Assembly (NCBI RefSeq): GCF_002025705.1
Contig: NZ_CP018846.1
Span: forward strand, 1,355,501-1,419,500
Direction of reading: 5' to 3'
Origin: Pseudomonas putida
Lineage (GTDB): Bacteria; Pseudomonadota; Gammaproteobacteria; Pseudomonadales; Pseudomonadaceae
Length of the DNA: 64,000 bases
Made by a program: the position numbers and the translations under genes. Of this stretch, positions 1 to 8,921 are shown one piece after another. Under the pieces are notes generated by a model, which was not told the DNA's origin, ran no database searches, and saw nothing but the letters and a program-made list of their open reading frames with translations. Each line of letters starts with the position of its first letter. The stretch's first letter is position 1.

Positions 1-2
1 CG

Positions 3-410
3 CAACTTGCGACACAGGGCTGGCCGGGCTACGACGCCTGGTGGCTGGCCGCAGGCACCGGCACCACGCTGGCAGGGCTGGTGCTGGCTGAGGCAGGGGC
101 GCATGCAGTGCATGGCGCGTTGGCGGTGCCGATGGATCATGGCGTGCCGGAGACAGTCGCTGAACTGGCCGGCACGCAGGGCTACCAGTTGCACGATGCC
201 TGCCGTGGCGGCTTCGGCAAGTTCGATGATGAGTTGCTGGCCTTCGTCGCCGAGAGTGAGCAGCACACTGGCGTGCCACTCGAGGCTCTGTACACCGGCA
301 AGGCCTTGCTGGCCCTGCGCGATCAGGTCGAGGCCGGGCTGTTCGCGCCCGGTACCCGCCTGATCTTCCTGCACACGGGCGGCCTGCAGGGCCGTCGTGG
401 TTACTTGTAG
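3..410 (+). CDS. PLP-dependent deaminase, ACC deaminase / D-cysteine desulfhydrase family (3' end only)
   Basis: This is the C-terminal ~135 residues of a gene that begins before the window. The reading frame is open from base 3 to the TAG at 408-410. The segment has GTGTT, typical of the phosphate-binding glycine/threonine loop of fold-type II PLP enzymes, then YTGKALLAL and a terminal HTGGLQG. The last two match the end of the 1-aminocyclopropane-1-carboxylate deaminase / D-cysteine desulfhydrase family. Such enzymes act in the cytoplasm and release ammonia with 2-oxobutyrate or pyruvate. Substrate choice cannot be decided because the catalytic lysine region lies outside the window. The 3' end overlaps the convergent cytochrome b561 gene by 10 bases. 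Confidence 0.8.
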   Translation, partial: QLATQGWPGYDAWWLAAGTGTTLAGLVLAEAGAHAVHGALAVPMDHGVPETVAELAGTQGYQLHDACRGGFGKFDDELLAFVAESEQHTGVPLEALYTGKALLALRDQVEAGLFAPGTRLIFLHTGGLQGRRGYL

Positions 411-946
411 GGCAGCATGCGCAGCAGCGTGTTGTCGCGCTGCACGTAGTGGTGGTAGAGCCCGGCCAGCGCATGCAGGCCGATCAGCCAGTAACCCCAG
501 GTCGCCACCCGCTCATGCCAGCCCTTGATGAACTTGGCCTGGTCCGGGTTTGGGCCGATCAGGTGCGGCAGTTCCAGGCCGAAGAACGGCACCGGTTTGT
601 CGGCGGCACTGAGAATCAGCCAGCCGGCCAGGGGCAGGCCGATCATCAGCAGGTACAGCGCCAGGTGCATCAGGTGCGCAAGGCCGGTCTGCCAGGCTGG
701 CGGCTTGGGCACGATAGGCGGGGTCGGGCGGCTCAGGCGCACGGCCAGGCGCAGCCAGACCAGCACGAACACACTCAGGCCGAGCATGAAGTGCAGGTCC
801 TTCATCAGGTTGCGTTCTGCGCTGTCCTTGGGGAACAGGCCGCGGAACTCGATGCAGGCGTAAACAGCGGCCAGCAGTACCAGCATCAGCCAATGCAGGG
901 CGATGGACAGGCGTGCGTAATGGGGCGCGGGGGTGGATGAAACCAT
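401..946 (-). CDS. Cytochrome b561 family protein
   Basis: A 181-residue inner-membrane protein with four hydrophobic segments. Histidines that fit the haem b ligands of bacterial cytochrome b561 are visible in ALHWLML (residues ~16-20), in KDLHFML (~51), and in the last helix region with WHERV and GLHALAGLYHHY (~145-168). The family passes electrons between the quinone pool and periplasmic acceptors, and some members act as superoxide:ubiquinone oxidoreductases. The length and the four-helix layout are complete. It stands alone: the gene on its 3' side is convergent and overlapping, and the DUF1853 gene lies 160 bases upstream beyond a hairpin. The actual redox partner is unknown. Confidence 0.85.
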   Translation of the reverse strand: MVSSTPAPHYARLSIALHWLMLVLLAAVYACIEFRGLFPKDSAERNLMKDLHFMLGLSVFVLVWLRLAVRLSRPTPPIVPKPPAWQTGLAHLMHLALYLLMIGLPLAGWLILSAADKPVPFFGLELPHLIGPNPDQAKFIKGWHERVATWGYWLIGLHALAGLYHHYVQRDNTLLRMLPYK

Positions 947-1062
947 GATCGGTCCTCGTCATCAGGTCGGAATGGCGCTCTTGCTGGCGCTCTGGGGTAA
1001 CTGTAATCGCAATCTGGGAAGAAAGTTTTGCGCCAGGTCGGTGAAATTTGTGTTGTCAGTCT

Positions 1063-1097
1063 CGGCCCTTTCGCGTCGAACCGCCGCGAAAGGGCCG
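1063..1097. repeat. Short hairpin, 13-bp perfect stem
   Basis: CGGCCCTTTCGCG and its exact reverse complement flank a 9-base loop. The stem resembles one arm of the local REP family, but the element stands alone. A near copy with the same loop design lies at 29091-29125. It sits just past the 3' end of the DUF1853 gene and before the b561 promoter region, so it may act as a transcription end signal. There is no clear T-run. Confidence 0.6.
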
Positions 1098-1109
1098 GTG
1101 CAGGCAACC

Positions 1110-2045
1110 TCAATTTCCGGGTAGGTGTGGCCAGCTGTCAGCCACCAGAAACACGCGCTCGGCTTCCTGCCAGGCACCATCGCCACCCAACTCCAACCTC
1201 ACCAGCAGTTGCGCCGGTGTATGTTCGTCCAGCTGCTCCAGCCAGTCTGCAAACAGCTGCACCGTCCAGCATTCATCCGTCTCGACCCGCGCGGGCGCCA
1301 GCCAGGCATGCCGCGCCAGTGGTTGCCAGTGTTCATCCGCTGCAACGCGCCAATCGCTTCGCCGTACCCAGCGCCCGCGCAAATGCCGGGGGTTGGCACC
1401 TGCAGGCGGCTCGGCATGCCCTGGCCATGGGTAGAACAGATAGCCGCTCAGCCACAGGTGCGCCTGCACCTGGGCAACCCCCAAAGCAGCCAGTGCTTCG
1501 CGGCTCTGTGCGTCTGCCGACATGGGCAGCTGGTGCCCGGCGACGTGGGCCAGCTTGCTCCCCAGGCGGTCATGGCAGCCTGGCCCGAGCCATTGCACCG
1601 GGTCGCGCCCGTCGTCCACGGTCGGCCCAAGGTAGAGCTTGATCGCCAGCTCCAGATGATGAGTGCCTTCGCCATCACGCATCAGAATGTCCAGCTCGCC
1701 CAAGGTTCGCCCGCCTGCACGAATCGCCAGGTTGGACGCCAGCAACTCGACCCCGGGCGCTTGCGCCAGGGCAAACTGCCACAGACCTTCGTAGTACAAC
1801 CCCAGGCGCCGGCTGGTGAGCTTGGCCAACCAGTCGCGCAAGGGCCGGTCATCTGCATCCAGGGCACGCAGCCAGTCCTGCAGGCGTTGCGGATCACCCG
1901 ACCAGGCACTGCCCGCCAGCGGGTGGCGCTGGGGGCAGGGCGGGGCGCTGAGCAGCGCAGGCGACAGCAGGGTCCAGGCCAGGTCGCGCACGGCAGGGCG
2001 GCGCAAGTGGCGGGGCAGCTCATGGAGCTCGGCAAATGGCATCAT
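1110..2045 (-). CDS. DUF1853 family protein
   Basis: About 311 residues, cytoplasmic, no signal peptide or membrane segment. The sequence matches the uncharacterised DUF1853 family, with LPRHLRRPAVRDLAWTL at the start and a central acidic/basic strand pattern (GELDILMRD, then HLELAIKLYLG near residues 140-160). That D...E-x-K arrangement recalls PD-(D/E)XK nuclease-fold proteins; this is my inference, not an assigned function. The start is chosen at the MMPF doublet (ATG at 2045); an in-frame ATG 45 bases further upstream is less likely because it would crowd the divergent nadK promoter. No partner gene is evident. Confidence 0.7.
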   Translation of the reverse strand: MMPFAELHELPRHLRRPAVRDLAWTLLSPALLSAPPCPQRHPLAGSAWSGDPQRLQDWLRALDADDRPLRDWLAKLTSRRLGLYYEGLWQFALAQAPGVELLASNLAIRAGGRTLGELDILMRDGEGTHHLELAIKLYLGPTVDDGRDPVQWLGPGCHDRLGSKLAHVAGHQLPMSADAQSREALAALGVAQVQAHLWLSGYLFYPWPGHAEPPAGANPRHLRGRWVRRSDWRVAADEHWQPLARHAWLAPARVETDECWTVQLFADWLEQLDEHTPAQLLVRLELGGDGAWQEAERVFLVADSWPHLPGN

Positions 2046-2134
2046 GTTGCGAGCATAGCCGGTTTGCCGCTGCCCGGTCGTTTCGCCCATAATCGCGACA
2101 TCGTCACCCCGCCGCAGAGCCTCGCAGGAGCCCC

Positions 2135-3025
2135 ATGGAGCAATTTCGCAATATCGGTATCATCGGCCGCCTTGGCAGCTCGCAGGTGCTCGACACCATT
2201 CGCCGACTGAAAAAATTCCTCCTCGAGCGCCACCTGCACGTGATTCTCGAGGACACCATCGCCGAAGTGTTGCCTGGCCACGGCCTGCAAACCTCGACGC
2301 GCAAGCTGCTCGGTGAGGTCTGCGACCTGGTCATCGTCGTCGGTGGCGACGGCAGCCTGCTCGGCGCTGCCCGCGCCTTGGCCCGGCATAATGTTCCGGT
2401 GCTGGGTATCAACCGCGGCAACCTGGGCTTTCTGACCGACATCCGCCCGGACGAGCTGGAGCAGAAAGTCGCCGAAGTGCTCGACGGCCACTACCTGGTG
2501 GAAAACCGCTTCCTGCTGCAGGCCGAGGTGCGCCGCCATCACGAAGCCATCGGCCAGGGCGACGCGCTCAACGACGTGGTCCTGCACCCGGGCAAGTCGA
2601 CGCGGATGATCGAATTCGAGATCTACATCGACGGCCAGTTCGTCTGCAGCCAGAAGGCCGACGGCCTGATCGTCGCCACCCCGACCGGCTCCACCGCCTA
2701 CGCGCTGTCGGCCGGCGGCCCGATCATGCACCCCAAGCTCGACGCCATCGTCATCGTGCCGATGTACCCGCACACCCTGTCGGGCCGGCCGATCGTGGTC
2801 GACGGCAACAGCGAGCTGAAGATCGTGGTGTCCAAGGACCTGCAGATCTACCCGCAAGTGTCGTGCGACGGCCAGAACCACTTCACCTGCGCCCCGGGCG
2901 ACACCATCACGGTCAGCAAGAAGCCGCAGAAGCTGCGCCTGATCCACCCGCTCGATCACAACTACTATGAGGTGTGTCGCACCAAACTCGGCTGGGGCAG
3001 CCGCCTGGGAGGCAGGGACGACTGA
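2135..3025 (+). CDS. nadK: NAD kinase
   Basis: A 296-residue cytoplasmic enzyme that phosphorylates NAD+ to NADP+. The diagnostic GGDG motif is at residues 70-73 (VVGGDGSLLGAAR), followed by NRGNLGFLTDI, the NDVVLH segment and ATPTGSTAYALSAGGP. Length is normal for proteobacterial NadK. The start ATG follows GCAGGAGCCCC, a good ribosome site. The stop TGA overlaps the ATG of the next gene (TGATG), so the metallophosphatase is probably translationally coupled. Divergent from the DUF1853 gene. Confidence 0.96.
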   Translation: MEQFRNIGIIGRLGSSQVLDTIRRLKKFLLERHLHVILEDTIAEVLPGHGLQTSTRKLLGEVCDLVIVVGGDGSLLGAARALARHNVPVLGINRGNLGFLTDIRPDELEQKVAEVLDGHYLVENRFLLQAEVRRHHEAIGQGDALNDVVLHPGKSTRMIEFEIYIDGQFVCSQKADGLIVATPTGSTAYALSAGGPIMHPKLDAIVIVPMYPHTLSGRPIVVDGNSELKIVVSKDLQIYPQVSCDGQNHFTCAPGDTITVSKKPQKLRLIHPLDHNYYEVCRTKLGWGSRLGGRDD

Positions 3026-3996
3026 TGCTCGATCCGGCGCGCAGTTTCGACATCATCGGCGACGTGCACGGCTGTGCACTGACCCTCGAACGCCTGCTCG
3101 ACGCCCTCGGCTACAAACGCGTCGCTGGCGTGTGGCGCCACCCGCGGCGGCAGGCATTGTTCCTTGGCGACATCGTCGACCGCGGCCCGCGTATTCGCGA
3201 GGCGCTGCATATCGTTCATGACATGGTCGAGGCCGGCCAGGCGTTCTGCATCATGGGCAACCACGAGTACAACGCGTTGGGCTGGGTCACCCCGGCACTG
3301 CCCGGCAGCGGCAAGTCGTTCGTGCGCGAACACACGCCGCGCCACGCCCGGCTGATCGACGAAACCCTGACCCAGTTCGCCCACCACCCCGGCGACTGGC
3401 ACGACTTCGTGCAGTGGTTCTACGACATGCCGCTGTTCGTCGACGCCGGGCGCTTCCGCCTGGTGCATGCCTGCTGGGACCCGCAGTTGATCGCACCGCT
3501 GCGCCAGCAGTATCCGGACGGGCGCATCGACGAGCACTTCATCCAGGCTTCGGCGGTTTCCGGCAGCTTTGCCGCTACCGTGTGCAACCGTCTGCTGCGG
3601 GGCACCGACATGCGCCTGCCGGATGGCCTGACCCTCACCGGCGGCGATGGCCTGACCCGAGCCTTCTTCCGTACCAAGTTCTGGGAAGAAGACCCGCAGA
3701 CCTACGGCGACATCGTCTTCCAGCCCGATGCGCTGCCCGATGACGTTGCCCGCACGCCACTGAGCCACACCGAAAAGAACGCCCTGCTGCGCTATGCCGA
3801 GGGTGAACCGATGCTGTTCGTCGGCCACTACTGGCGCAGCGGCCGCCCGGCGCCGATCCGCGCCAACCTGGCCTGCCTGGACTACAGCGCGGTGCTGTAT
3901 GGCAAGCTGGCGGCCTACCGGCTGGATGATGAAACCCGCATCGACCCGCACAAGTTCGTCTGGGTCGACGTCGAACGCCCACAGGCCAACCAATGA
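3025..3996 (+). CDS. Calcineurin-like metallophosphatase
   Basis: A 323-residue cytoplasmic phosphoesterase. The dinuclear-metal motifs are in order: IGDVHG (residues ~10-15), FLGDIVDRGP (~48-57) and MGNHEYN (~80-86), with a late FVGHYW supplying a further histidine. The arrangement is that of PrpE/ApaH-like serine/threonine or dinucleotide phosphatases; the substrate is not known. I chose the ATG at 3025, which overlaps the nadK stop, over an ORF opening inside nadK, because DIIGDVHG then falls at the usual distance from the N-terminus. Its stop overlaps the rhomboid start (ATGA). Coupling to nadK suggests a nucleotide-related role, but that is inference. Confidence 0.85.
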   Translation: MLDPARSFDIIGDVHGCALTLERLLDALGYKRVAGVWRHPRRQALFLGDIVDRGPRIREALHIVHDMVEAGQAFCIMGNHEYNALGWVTPALPGSGKSFVREHTPRHARLIDETLTQFAHHPGDWHDFVQWFYDMPLFVDAGRFRLVHACWDPQLIAPLRQQYPDGRIDEHFIQASAVSGSFAATVCNRLLRGTDMRLPDGLTLTGGDGLTRAFFRTKFWEEDPQTYGDIVFQPDALPDDVARTPLSHTEKNALLRYAEGEPMLFVGHYWRSGRPAPIRANLACLDYSAVLYGKLAAYRLDDETRIDPHKFVWVDVERPQANQ

Positions 3997-4880
3997 ATAT
4001 CATCGAAGTAATGCGCCTGCCGCTGTCGGTCGACCTCAGCGGCTTCGTCCACCTGCTGCAGCGCCTGAAATTGCCGCACCGGGTCAGCGAAGAGGGCGAT
4101 GAGCAAGTGCTCTGGGCCCCCGACAGCCTGGCCGCTGACGTGCGCGAGCTCTACCAGCGTTTCCCCGATGGCAACGCGGATGTGCAGCTTGCGCAGGCCC
4201 CTGTAGGCGCGGATTCATCCGCGATAGCCCCCACACAGCCCTCCCTGGCCGATCAGGCCAAAGCCTGCAAAGTCACCGCCACCATCCTCGTCCTCTGCCT
4301 GGTCGTCGCCGGCCTCACCAGCCTGGGCGACAACCTCAACGCCATCAGCTGGTTCACCTTCCTCGACTTCCGCGTCCAGGGGGAATACCTGCATTTCACC
4401 CCGCTGGCCCAGGGCCTGGCCGAGGGCCAGTGGTGGCGCCTGGTGTCGCCCATGCTGTTGCACTTTGGCGTGCTGCACCTGGCCATGAATGGCATGTGGT
4501 ACTGGGAGCTTGGCAAGCGCATCGAACTGCGCCAGGGCCCTTGGCTACTGCTGGGCCTGACCCTGCTGTTCAGCCTGGTGTCCAACCTGGCCCAGCACTA
4601 CACCAGTGGCCCTAGCCTGTTCGGCGGCCTGTCCGGCGTGCTCTACGGCTTGCTCGGCCACGTCTGGCTGTACCAGTGGCTGGCGCCCAACCCTCACTTC
4701 AACCTGCCCAAGGGCGTGCTGGTGATGATGCTGATCTGGCTGGTGATCTGCCTGACCGGCGTGGTCGGCCAGCTCGGCTTCGGCCAGATCGCCAACGCCG
4801 CCCATGTCGGCGGGCTGCTCATCGGATGCCTGACCGGGCTCTTGGGCGGGGCGCTGGCCCGGCGTAAACTGTCGGCTTGA
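3993..4880 (+). CDS. Rhomboid-family intramembrane serine protease (GlpG-like)
   Basis: A 295-residue protein with a soluble N-terminal domain (~1-70), a linker, then six or more membrane segments from ~residue 88. The catalytic serine is in GGLSGVLYG (~residues 210-218) and the partner histidine in NAAHVGG (~268-274). HFGVLHLAMN carries the conserved histidine and asparagine of the first catalytic-domain helix. The N-terminal half resembles the cytoplasmic domain of GlpG. The linker is encoded by a REP-like sequence at 4201-4227, translated as PVGADSSAIA, so a repeat appears to have become part of the gene. Start overlaps the upstream stop by ATGA. Natural substrates are unknown. Confidence 0.88.
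   Translation: MNIIEVMRLPLSVDLSGFVHLLQRLKLPHRVSEEGDEQVLWAPDSLAADVRELYQRFPDGNADVQLAQAPVGADSSAIAPTQPSLADQAKACKVTATILVLCLVVAGLTSLGDNLNAISWFTFLDFRVQGEYLHFTPLAQGLAEGQWWRLVSPMLLHFGVLHLAMNGMWYWELGKRIELRQGPWLLLGLTLLFSLVSNLAQHYTSGPSLFGGLSGVLYGLLGHVWLYQWLAPNPHFNLPKGVLVMMLIWLVICLTGVVGQLGFGQIANAAHVGGLLIGCLTGLLGGALARRKLSA
4201..4227 (+). repeat. REP-like sequence inside the rhomboid coding region
   Basis: The string GGATTCATCCGCGAT and its leading CTGTAGG match the REP arm at 32800-32818 (TGTAGGAGCGG then ATTCATCCGCGAT) with about one change. It keeps the reading frame and codes for a polar linker between the soluble domain and the first membrane helix. Confidence 0.75.
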
Positions 4881-4893
4881 ACCAGGAGACACT

Positions 4894-5154
4894 ATGTCCA
4901 CTTTCGCGCAAATGATCGAAAACATTACCCCGGAAATCTACGAGAGCCTGAAACTGGCCGTGGAAATCGGCAAATGGTCGGACGGGCGCAAGCTCACCGC
5001 CGAGCAGAAAGAACTGTCGCTGCAGGCGGTAATCGCCTGGGAGATGAAAAACCTGCCCGAAGAGCAGCGCACCGGTTACATGGGCCCGCAGGAATGCGCG
5101 TCCAAGTCCGCACCCATCGCCAACATTCTGTTCAAGTCGGACTCGGTACATTGA
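4894..5154 (+). CDS. yeaC: YeaC-family protein (DUF1315)
   Basis: A small acidic cytoplasmic protein of 86 residues matching the DUF1315/YeaC family: MSTFAQMIENITPEIYESLK at the start, then WSDGRKLT, AVIAWE and GYMGPQEC. The function is unknown across the family. A good ribosome site (CCAGGAG) lies 6-7 bases before the ATG. Its stop TGA overlaps the TTG start of the DUF2797 gene. This pairing is conserved in pseudomonads as I know them and suggests coexpression. Confidence 0.82.
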   Translation: MSTFAQMIENITPEIYESLKLAVEIGKWSDGRKLTAEQKELSLQAVIAWEMKNLPEEQRTGYMGPQECASKSAPIANILFKSDSVH

Positions 5155-5981
5155 TCGAACTCGCTCGTGGCTCTTTGAGCAAGATGGCGGTCAGCCTGCA
5201 GGCGCCGGTGGTGCAATACAGCTTCCGCCTGGACGACACCCAGGTGCCGGTCAACCCGCTGATCGGCCAGCGCCTGCGCCTGGAATACCTCGGCGCCATT
5301 CACTGCAGCCATTGCGGCAAGCGCACCAAGACCAGCTTCAGCCAGGGTTACTGCTACCCGTGCATGACCAAGCTGGCCCAGTGTGACGTGTGCATCATGG
5401 CCCCGGAAAAATGCCACTACGACGCTGGCACCTGCCGCGAGCCGTCGTGGGGTGAGCAGTTCTGCATGACCGACCATGTGGTGTACCTGGCCAACTCGTC
5501 GGGGATCAAGGTCGGCATCACCCGCGCCACCCAGCTGCCCACCCGCTGGCTCGACCAGGGCGCCAGCCAGGCGCTGCCGATCATGCGCGTGGCCACCCGC
5601 CAGCAATCGGGCCTGGTCGAGGACGTGCTGCGCAGCCAGGTGCCGGACCGCACCAACTGGCGCACGCTGCTCAAGGGCGACGCCGAAGTGCTCGACCTGC
5701 CGGCCATTCGCGAGCAGATCTTCGAGGCCTGTGCCGACGGGCTGCGCGAGCTGCAGGGCCGTTTCGGCCTGCAGGCGATCCAGCCGCTGCCTGACGCCGA
5801 GGTGGTGGAGATGCGCTACCCGGTCGAGGCCTATCCGAAAAAGATCGTCAGCTTCAACCTCGACAAGGACCCGGTGGCCGAAGGCACGCTGCTGGGTATC
5901 AAGGGCCAGTACCTGATCTTTGACACCGGCGTGATCAATATTCGCAAGTACACGGCCTACCAGTTGGCCGTGCTCCAGTAA
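5151..5981 (+). CDS. DUF2797 family zinc-finger-like protein
   Basis: About 276 residues, cytoplasmic. The N-terminal half has a dense cysteine set, CSHCGK, CYPCMTKLAQCDVC and later CHYD/TCREP (~residues 55-105), which looks like one or two zinc-binding sites. A basic-mixed domain follows (VGITRATQLPTRWLDQGA), reminiscent of a GIY-type nuclease core (VYLANSSGIKVGITR); that likeness is inference. The start is a TTG that overlaps the yeaC stop (TTGA), giving MIELARGSLSKM. No ATG fits before the conserved region except the later SKM, which would trim 11 residues. Function unknown. Confidence 0.75.
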   Translation: MIELARGSLSKMAVSLQAPVVQYSFRLDDTQVPVNPLIGQRLRLEYLGAIHCSHCGKRTKTSFSQGYCYPCMTKLAQCDVCIMAPEKCHYDAGTCREPSWGEQFCMTDHVVYLANSSGIKVGITRATQLPTRWLDQGASQALPIMRVATRQQSGLVEDVLRSQVPDRTNWRTLLKGDAEVLDLPAIREQIFEACADGLRELQGRFGLQAIQPLPDAEVVEMRYPVEAYPKKIVSFNLDKDPVAEGTLLGIKGQYLIFDTGVINIRKYTAYQLAVLQ

Positions 5982-5994
5982 AAAGGACCTGCAC

Positions 5995-8652
5995 ATGCGT
6001 ACCGAACAACCGCAAGTGATCTACCTCAAGGATTACCAGGCGCCCGAGTACCTGATCGACGAGACGAACCTGACCTTCGAGCTGTTCGAGGACCACACCC
6101 TGGTTCACGCGCAACTGGTCATGCGCCGCAACCCGGCACGCGGTGCCGGCCTGCCGCCACTGGAGCTCGACGGTCAGCAGCTGGAGCTGCTGCGCGCCTC
6201 GTTGGACGACCAGGAACTGCAATCAGGCGAGTACCAGCTCTACGCCGACAGCCTGACCGTGCAACCCAAGGCGGAGCGCTTCACCCTCGACACCAGCGTG
6301 AAGATCCACCCGGAGAGCAACACCGCGCTGGAAGGCCTGTACAAGTCCGGCAAGATGTTCTGCACCCAGTGCGAGGCCGAGGGCTTCCGCAAGATCACCT
6401 ACTACCTCGACCGCCCGGACGTGATGAGCACGTTCACCACCACGGTGATCGCCGAGCAGCATCGCTACCCGGTATTGCTGTCGAACGGCAACCCGATCGG
6501 CAGCGGGCCGGCCGAAGACGGCCGCCACTGGGCGACCTGGGAAGACCCGTTCATGAAGCCGGCCTACCTGTTCGCGCTGGTGGCCGGTGACCTGTGGTGC
6601 GTGGAGGACAACTTCGTCCGCCAATCCGGCCGCGACGTGACCCTGCGCATCTATGTCGAGCCCGAGAACATCGACAAGTGCGACCACGCCATGGTCAGCC
6701 TGAAGAAGTCCATGCGCTGGGATGAAGAAGTCTACGGCCGTGAATACGACCTGGACATCTTCATGATTGTCGCGGTCAACGACTTCAACATGGGCGCCAT
6801 GGAAAACAAGGGCCTGAACATCTTCAACTCGAGCTGCGTGCTGGCCCGCGCCGAAACCGCCACCGACGCCGCTCACCAGCGCGTCGAGGGCGTTGTCGCC
6901 CACGAGTACTTCCACAACTGGTCGGGCAACCGCGTGACCTGCCGCGACTGGTTCCAGCTGTCGCTCAAGGAAGGCTTCACGGTGTTCCGCGATGCCGAGT
7001 TCAGCGCCGACATGAACTCGCGCACGGTCAAGCGCATCGAGGACGTCGCCTACCTGCGCACCCACCAGTTCGCCGAAGATGCTGGCCCCATGGCCCACCC
7101 GGTGCGCCCGGACAGCTTTATCGAAATCTCCAACTTCTACACCCTGACGGTGTACGAGAAGGGCGCCGAAGTGGTACGCATGGTACGTACCTTGCTGGGC
7201 GCCGAAGGCTTCCGCAAGGGCAGCGACCTGTACTTCGAGCGCCACGATGGCCAGGCGGTGACCACCGACGATTTCATCAAGGCCATGGAAGACGCCAACG
7301 GCGTCGACCTGGCTCAGTTCAAGCGTTGGTACACCCAGGCCGGTACCCCGCGCCTGGACGTCAGCGAAGCCTATGACGCAGCTGCGCAGGCCTACAGCCT
7401 GACCTTCCGCCAGAGCTGCCCGCAGACCCCGGACAAGGCCGAGAAGCTGCCGTTCGTGATCCCGGTGGAACTGGGCTTGCTCGACGCTCAAGGCAACGAC
7501 CTGCCGCTGCAACTGGCCGGTGAGGCCACTGGCGCTGGTACCAGCCGGGTGCTGTCGGTGACCGAAGCCGAGCAAACCTTCACCTTCCAGGGTATCGCCG
7601 CCAAGCCGTTGCCTTCGCTGCTGCGTGGTTTCAGTGCGCCAGTGAAGCTGAGCTTCCCGTATGACCGCGACCAGCTGATGTTCCTCATGCAGCACGACAG
7701 CGACGGCTTCAACCGCTGGGAAGCGGGCCAGCAGCTGTCGGTGCAAGTGCTGCAGGAACTGATCGGCCAGCATCAGCGCGGTGAAGCGCTGAAGCTCGAC
7801 CAGCGCCTGATCACTGCCCTCGGTACTGTGCTGGGCAACGAGTCGCTGGACCCCGCCATGGTCGCCGAGATGCTCTCGCTGCCAGGCGAAGCCTACCTGA
7901 CCGAGATCAGCCAGGTGGCCGATGTGGATGCCATCCACGCCGCCCGTGAGTTCGCCCGGCAACAGATCGCCGAGCAGCTGTTCGACGCCCTGTGGGCGCG
8001 TTACCAGGCCAACCGCGAGGTGTCGCGTAACACCCCTTACGTGGCCGCCGCCGAGCACTTCGCCCGCCGCAGCCTGCAGAACATTGCCCTGTCGTACCTG
8101 ATGCAAAGCGGCAGGCCGCAGGTGTTGGAGGCGACCCTGGAGCAGTTCGAAAAGTGCGACAACATGACCGAGCGCCTGACCGCGCTGGCCGTGCTGGTCA
8201 ACTCGCCGTTCGAAGCCGAGCGCGCCAAGGCGCTGGAAAGCTTTGCCGAGCACTTCAAGGACAACCCGCTGGTCATGGACCAGTGGTTCAGCGTGCAGGC
8301 AGCCAGCACGCTGCCGGGCGGGCTGGCGCGGGTCAAGGCGCTGATGCAGCACCCGGCGTTCACCCTGAAAAACCCGAACAAGGTGCGGGCGCTGATCGGT
8401 GCCTTTGCCGGGCAGAACCTGGTCAATTTCCATGCGGCCGATGGTTCGGGCTATCGCTTCCTGGCGGACCTGGTGATCGAGTTGAATGCGCTGAATCCGC
8501 AGATCGCTTCGCGTCAACTCGCACCGCTGACCCGCTGGCGCAAGTATGACGATGCGCGGCAGGTGCTGATGAAGGGCGAGCTGGAGCGGATTCTCGCGTC
8601 CGGTGAGCTGTCCAGCGATGTCTATGAAGTGGTGAGCAAGAGCCTGGCGTAA
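5995..8652 (+). CDS. pepN: Aminopeptidase N
   Basis: An 885-residue cytoplasmic M1 zinc metallopeptidase that removes N-terminal residues from peptides. It shows the substrate-binding GAMEN motif (MGAMENKGLNIF, ~residues 264-275) and the zinc site HEYFHNW (~302-308, the HExxH helix) with the third ligand in LKEGFTVFRD (~324). The ~885 length and C-terminal helical domain fit the proteobacterial PepN group. AAAAGGA precedes the ATG, 13 bases after the DUF2797 stop, so it may share that transcript. Ends just before a REP pair. Confidence 0.97.
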   Translation: MRTEQPQVIYLKDYQAPEYLIDETNLTFELFEDHTLVHAQLVMRRNPARGAGLPPLELDGQQLELLRASLDDQELQSGEYQLYADSLTVQPKAERFTLDTSVKIHPESNTALEGLYKSGKMFCTQCEAEGFRKITYYLDRPDVMSTFTTTVIAEQHRYPVLLSNGNPIGSGPAEDGRHWATWEDPFMKPAYLFALVAGDLWCVEDNFVRQSGRDVTLRIYVEPENIDKCDHAMVSLKKSMRWDEEVYGREYDLDIFMIVAVNDFNMGAMENKGLNIFNSSCVLARAETATDAAHQRVEGVVAHEYFHNWSGNRVTCRDWFQLSLKEGFTVFRDAEFSADMNSRTVKRIEDVAYLRTHQFAEDAGPMAHPVRPDSFIEISNFYTLTVYEKGAEVVRMVRTLLGAEGFRKGSDLYFERHDGQAVTTDDFIKAMEDANGVDLAQFKRWYTQAGTPRLDVSEAYDAAAQAYSLTFRQSCPQTPDKAEKLPFVIPVELGLLDAQGNDLPLQLAGEATGAGTSRVLSVTEAEQTFTFQGIAAKPLPSLLRGFSAPVKLSFPYDRDQLMFLMQHDSDGFNRWEAGQQLSVQVLQELIGQHQRGEALKLDQRLITALGTVLGNESLDPAMVAEMLSLPGEAYLTEISQVADVDAIHAAREFARQQIAEQLFDALWARYQANREVSRNTPYVAAAEHFARRSLQNIALSYLMQSGRPQVLEATLEQFEKCDNMTERLTALAVLVNSPFEAERAKALESFAEHFKDNPLVMDQWFSVQAASTLPGGLARVKALMQHPAFTLKNPNKVRALIGAFAGQNLVNFHAADGSGYRFLADLVIELNALNPQIASRQLAPLTRWRKYDDARQVLMKGELERILASGELSSDVYEVVSKSLA

Positions 8653-8666
8653 GCTGGGTAGATCCT

Positions 8667-8770
8667 GGGGCTGCTGTGCAGCCCTTTCGCGACACAAGGC
8701 CGCTCCCACATGGAAATGCAAATCCCTGTAGGAGCGGCCTTGCGTCGCGAAAGGGCCGCACAGCGGCCCC
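8667..8770. repeat. REP pair (inverted)
   Basis: Two facing arms read GGGGC-TGTGCAGCC-CTTTCGCGAC-ACAAGGCCGCTCC and its near reverse complement with TGTAGGAGCGGCC, separated by a short spacer. This is the P. putida REP doublet; it lies between pepN and the YCF48 gene. Confidence 0.88.
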
Positions 8771-8921
8771 GGTTTTTTCCGGTTAACAAAACATAACGCA
8801 GCGTGCGTTGTGTTCGCGCAACCTTCCCCGATACGATCCCCACAAGCCTCTAACACAGGCGTTCCACAGCACAGACCCACCAAAAAGAACACAATAGGGG
8901 ATGGTCATGAAGGAGCGGGTG

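Noticed and set aside
6223..8892. 889-codon open frame on the minus strand across pepN
   Set aside because: Shadow of pepN; it also runs through the REP pair, which no real gene here does apart from the small rhomboid case.
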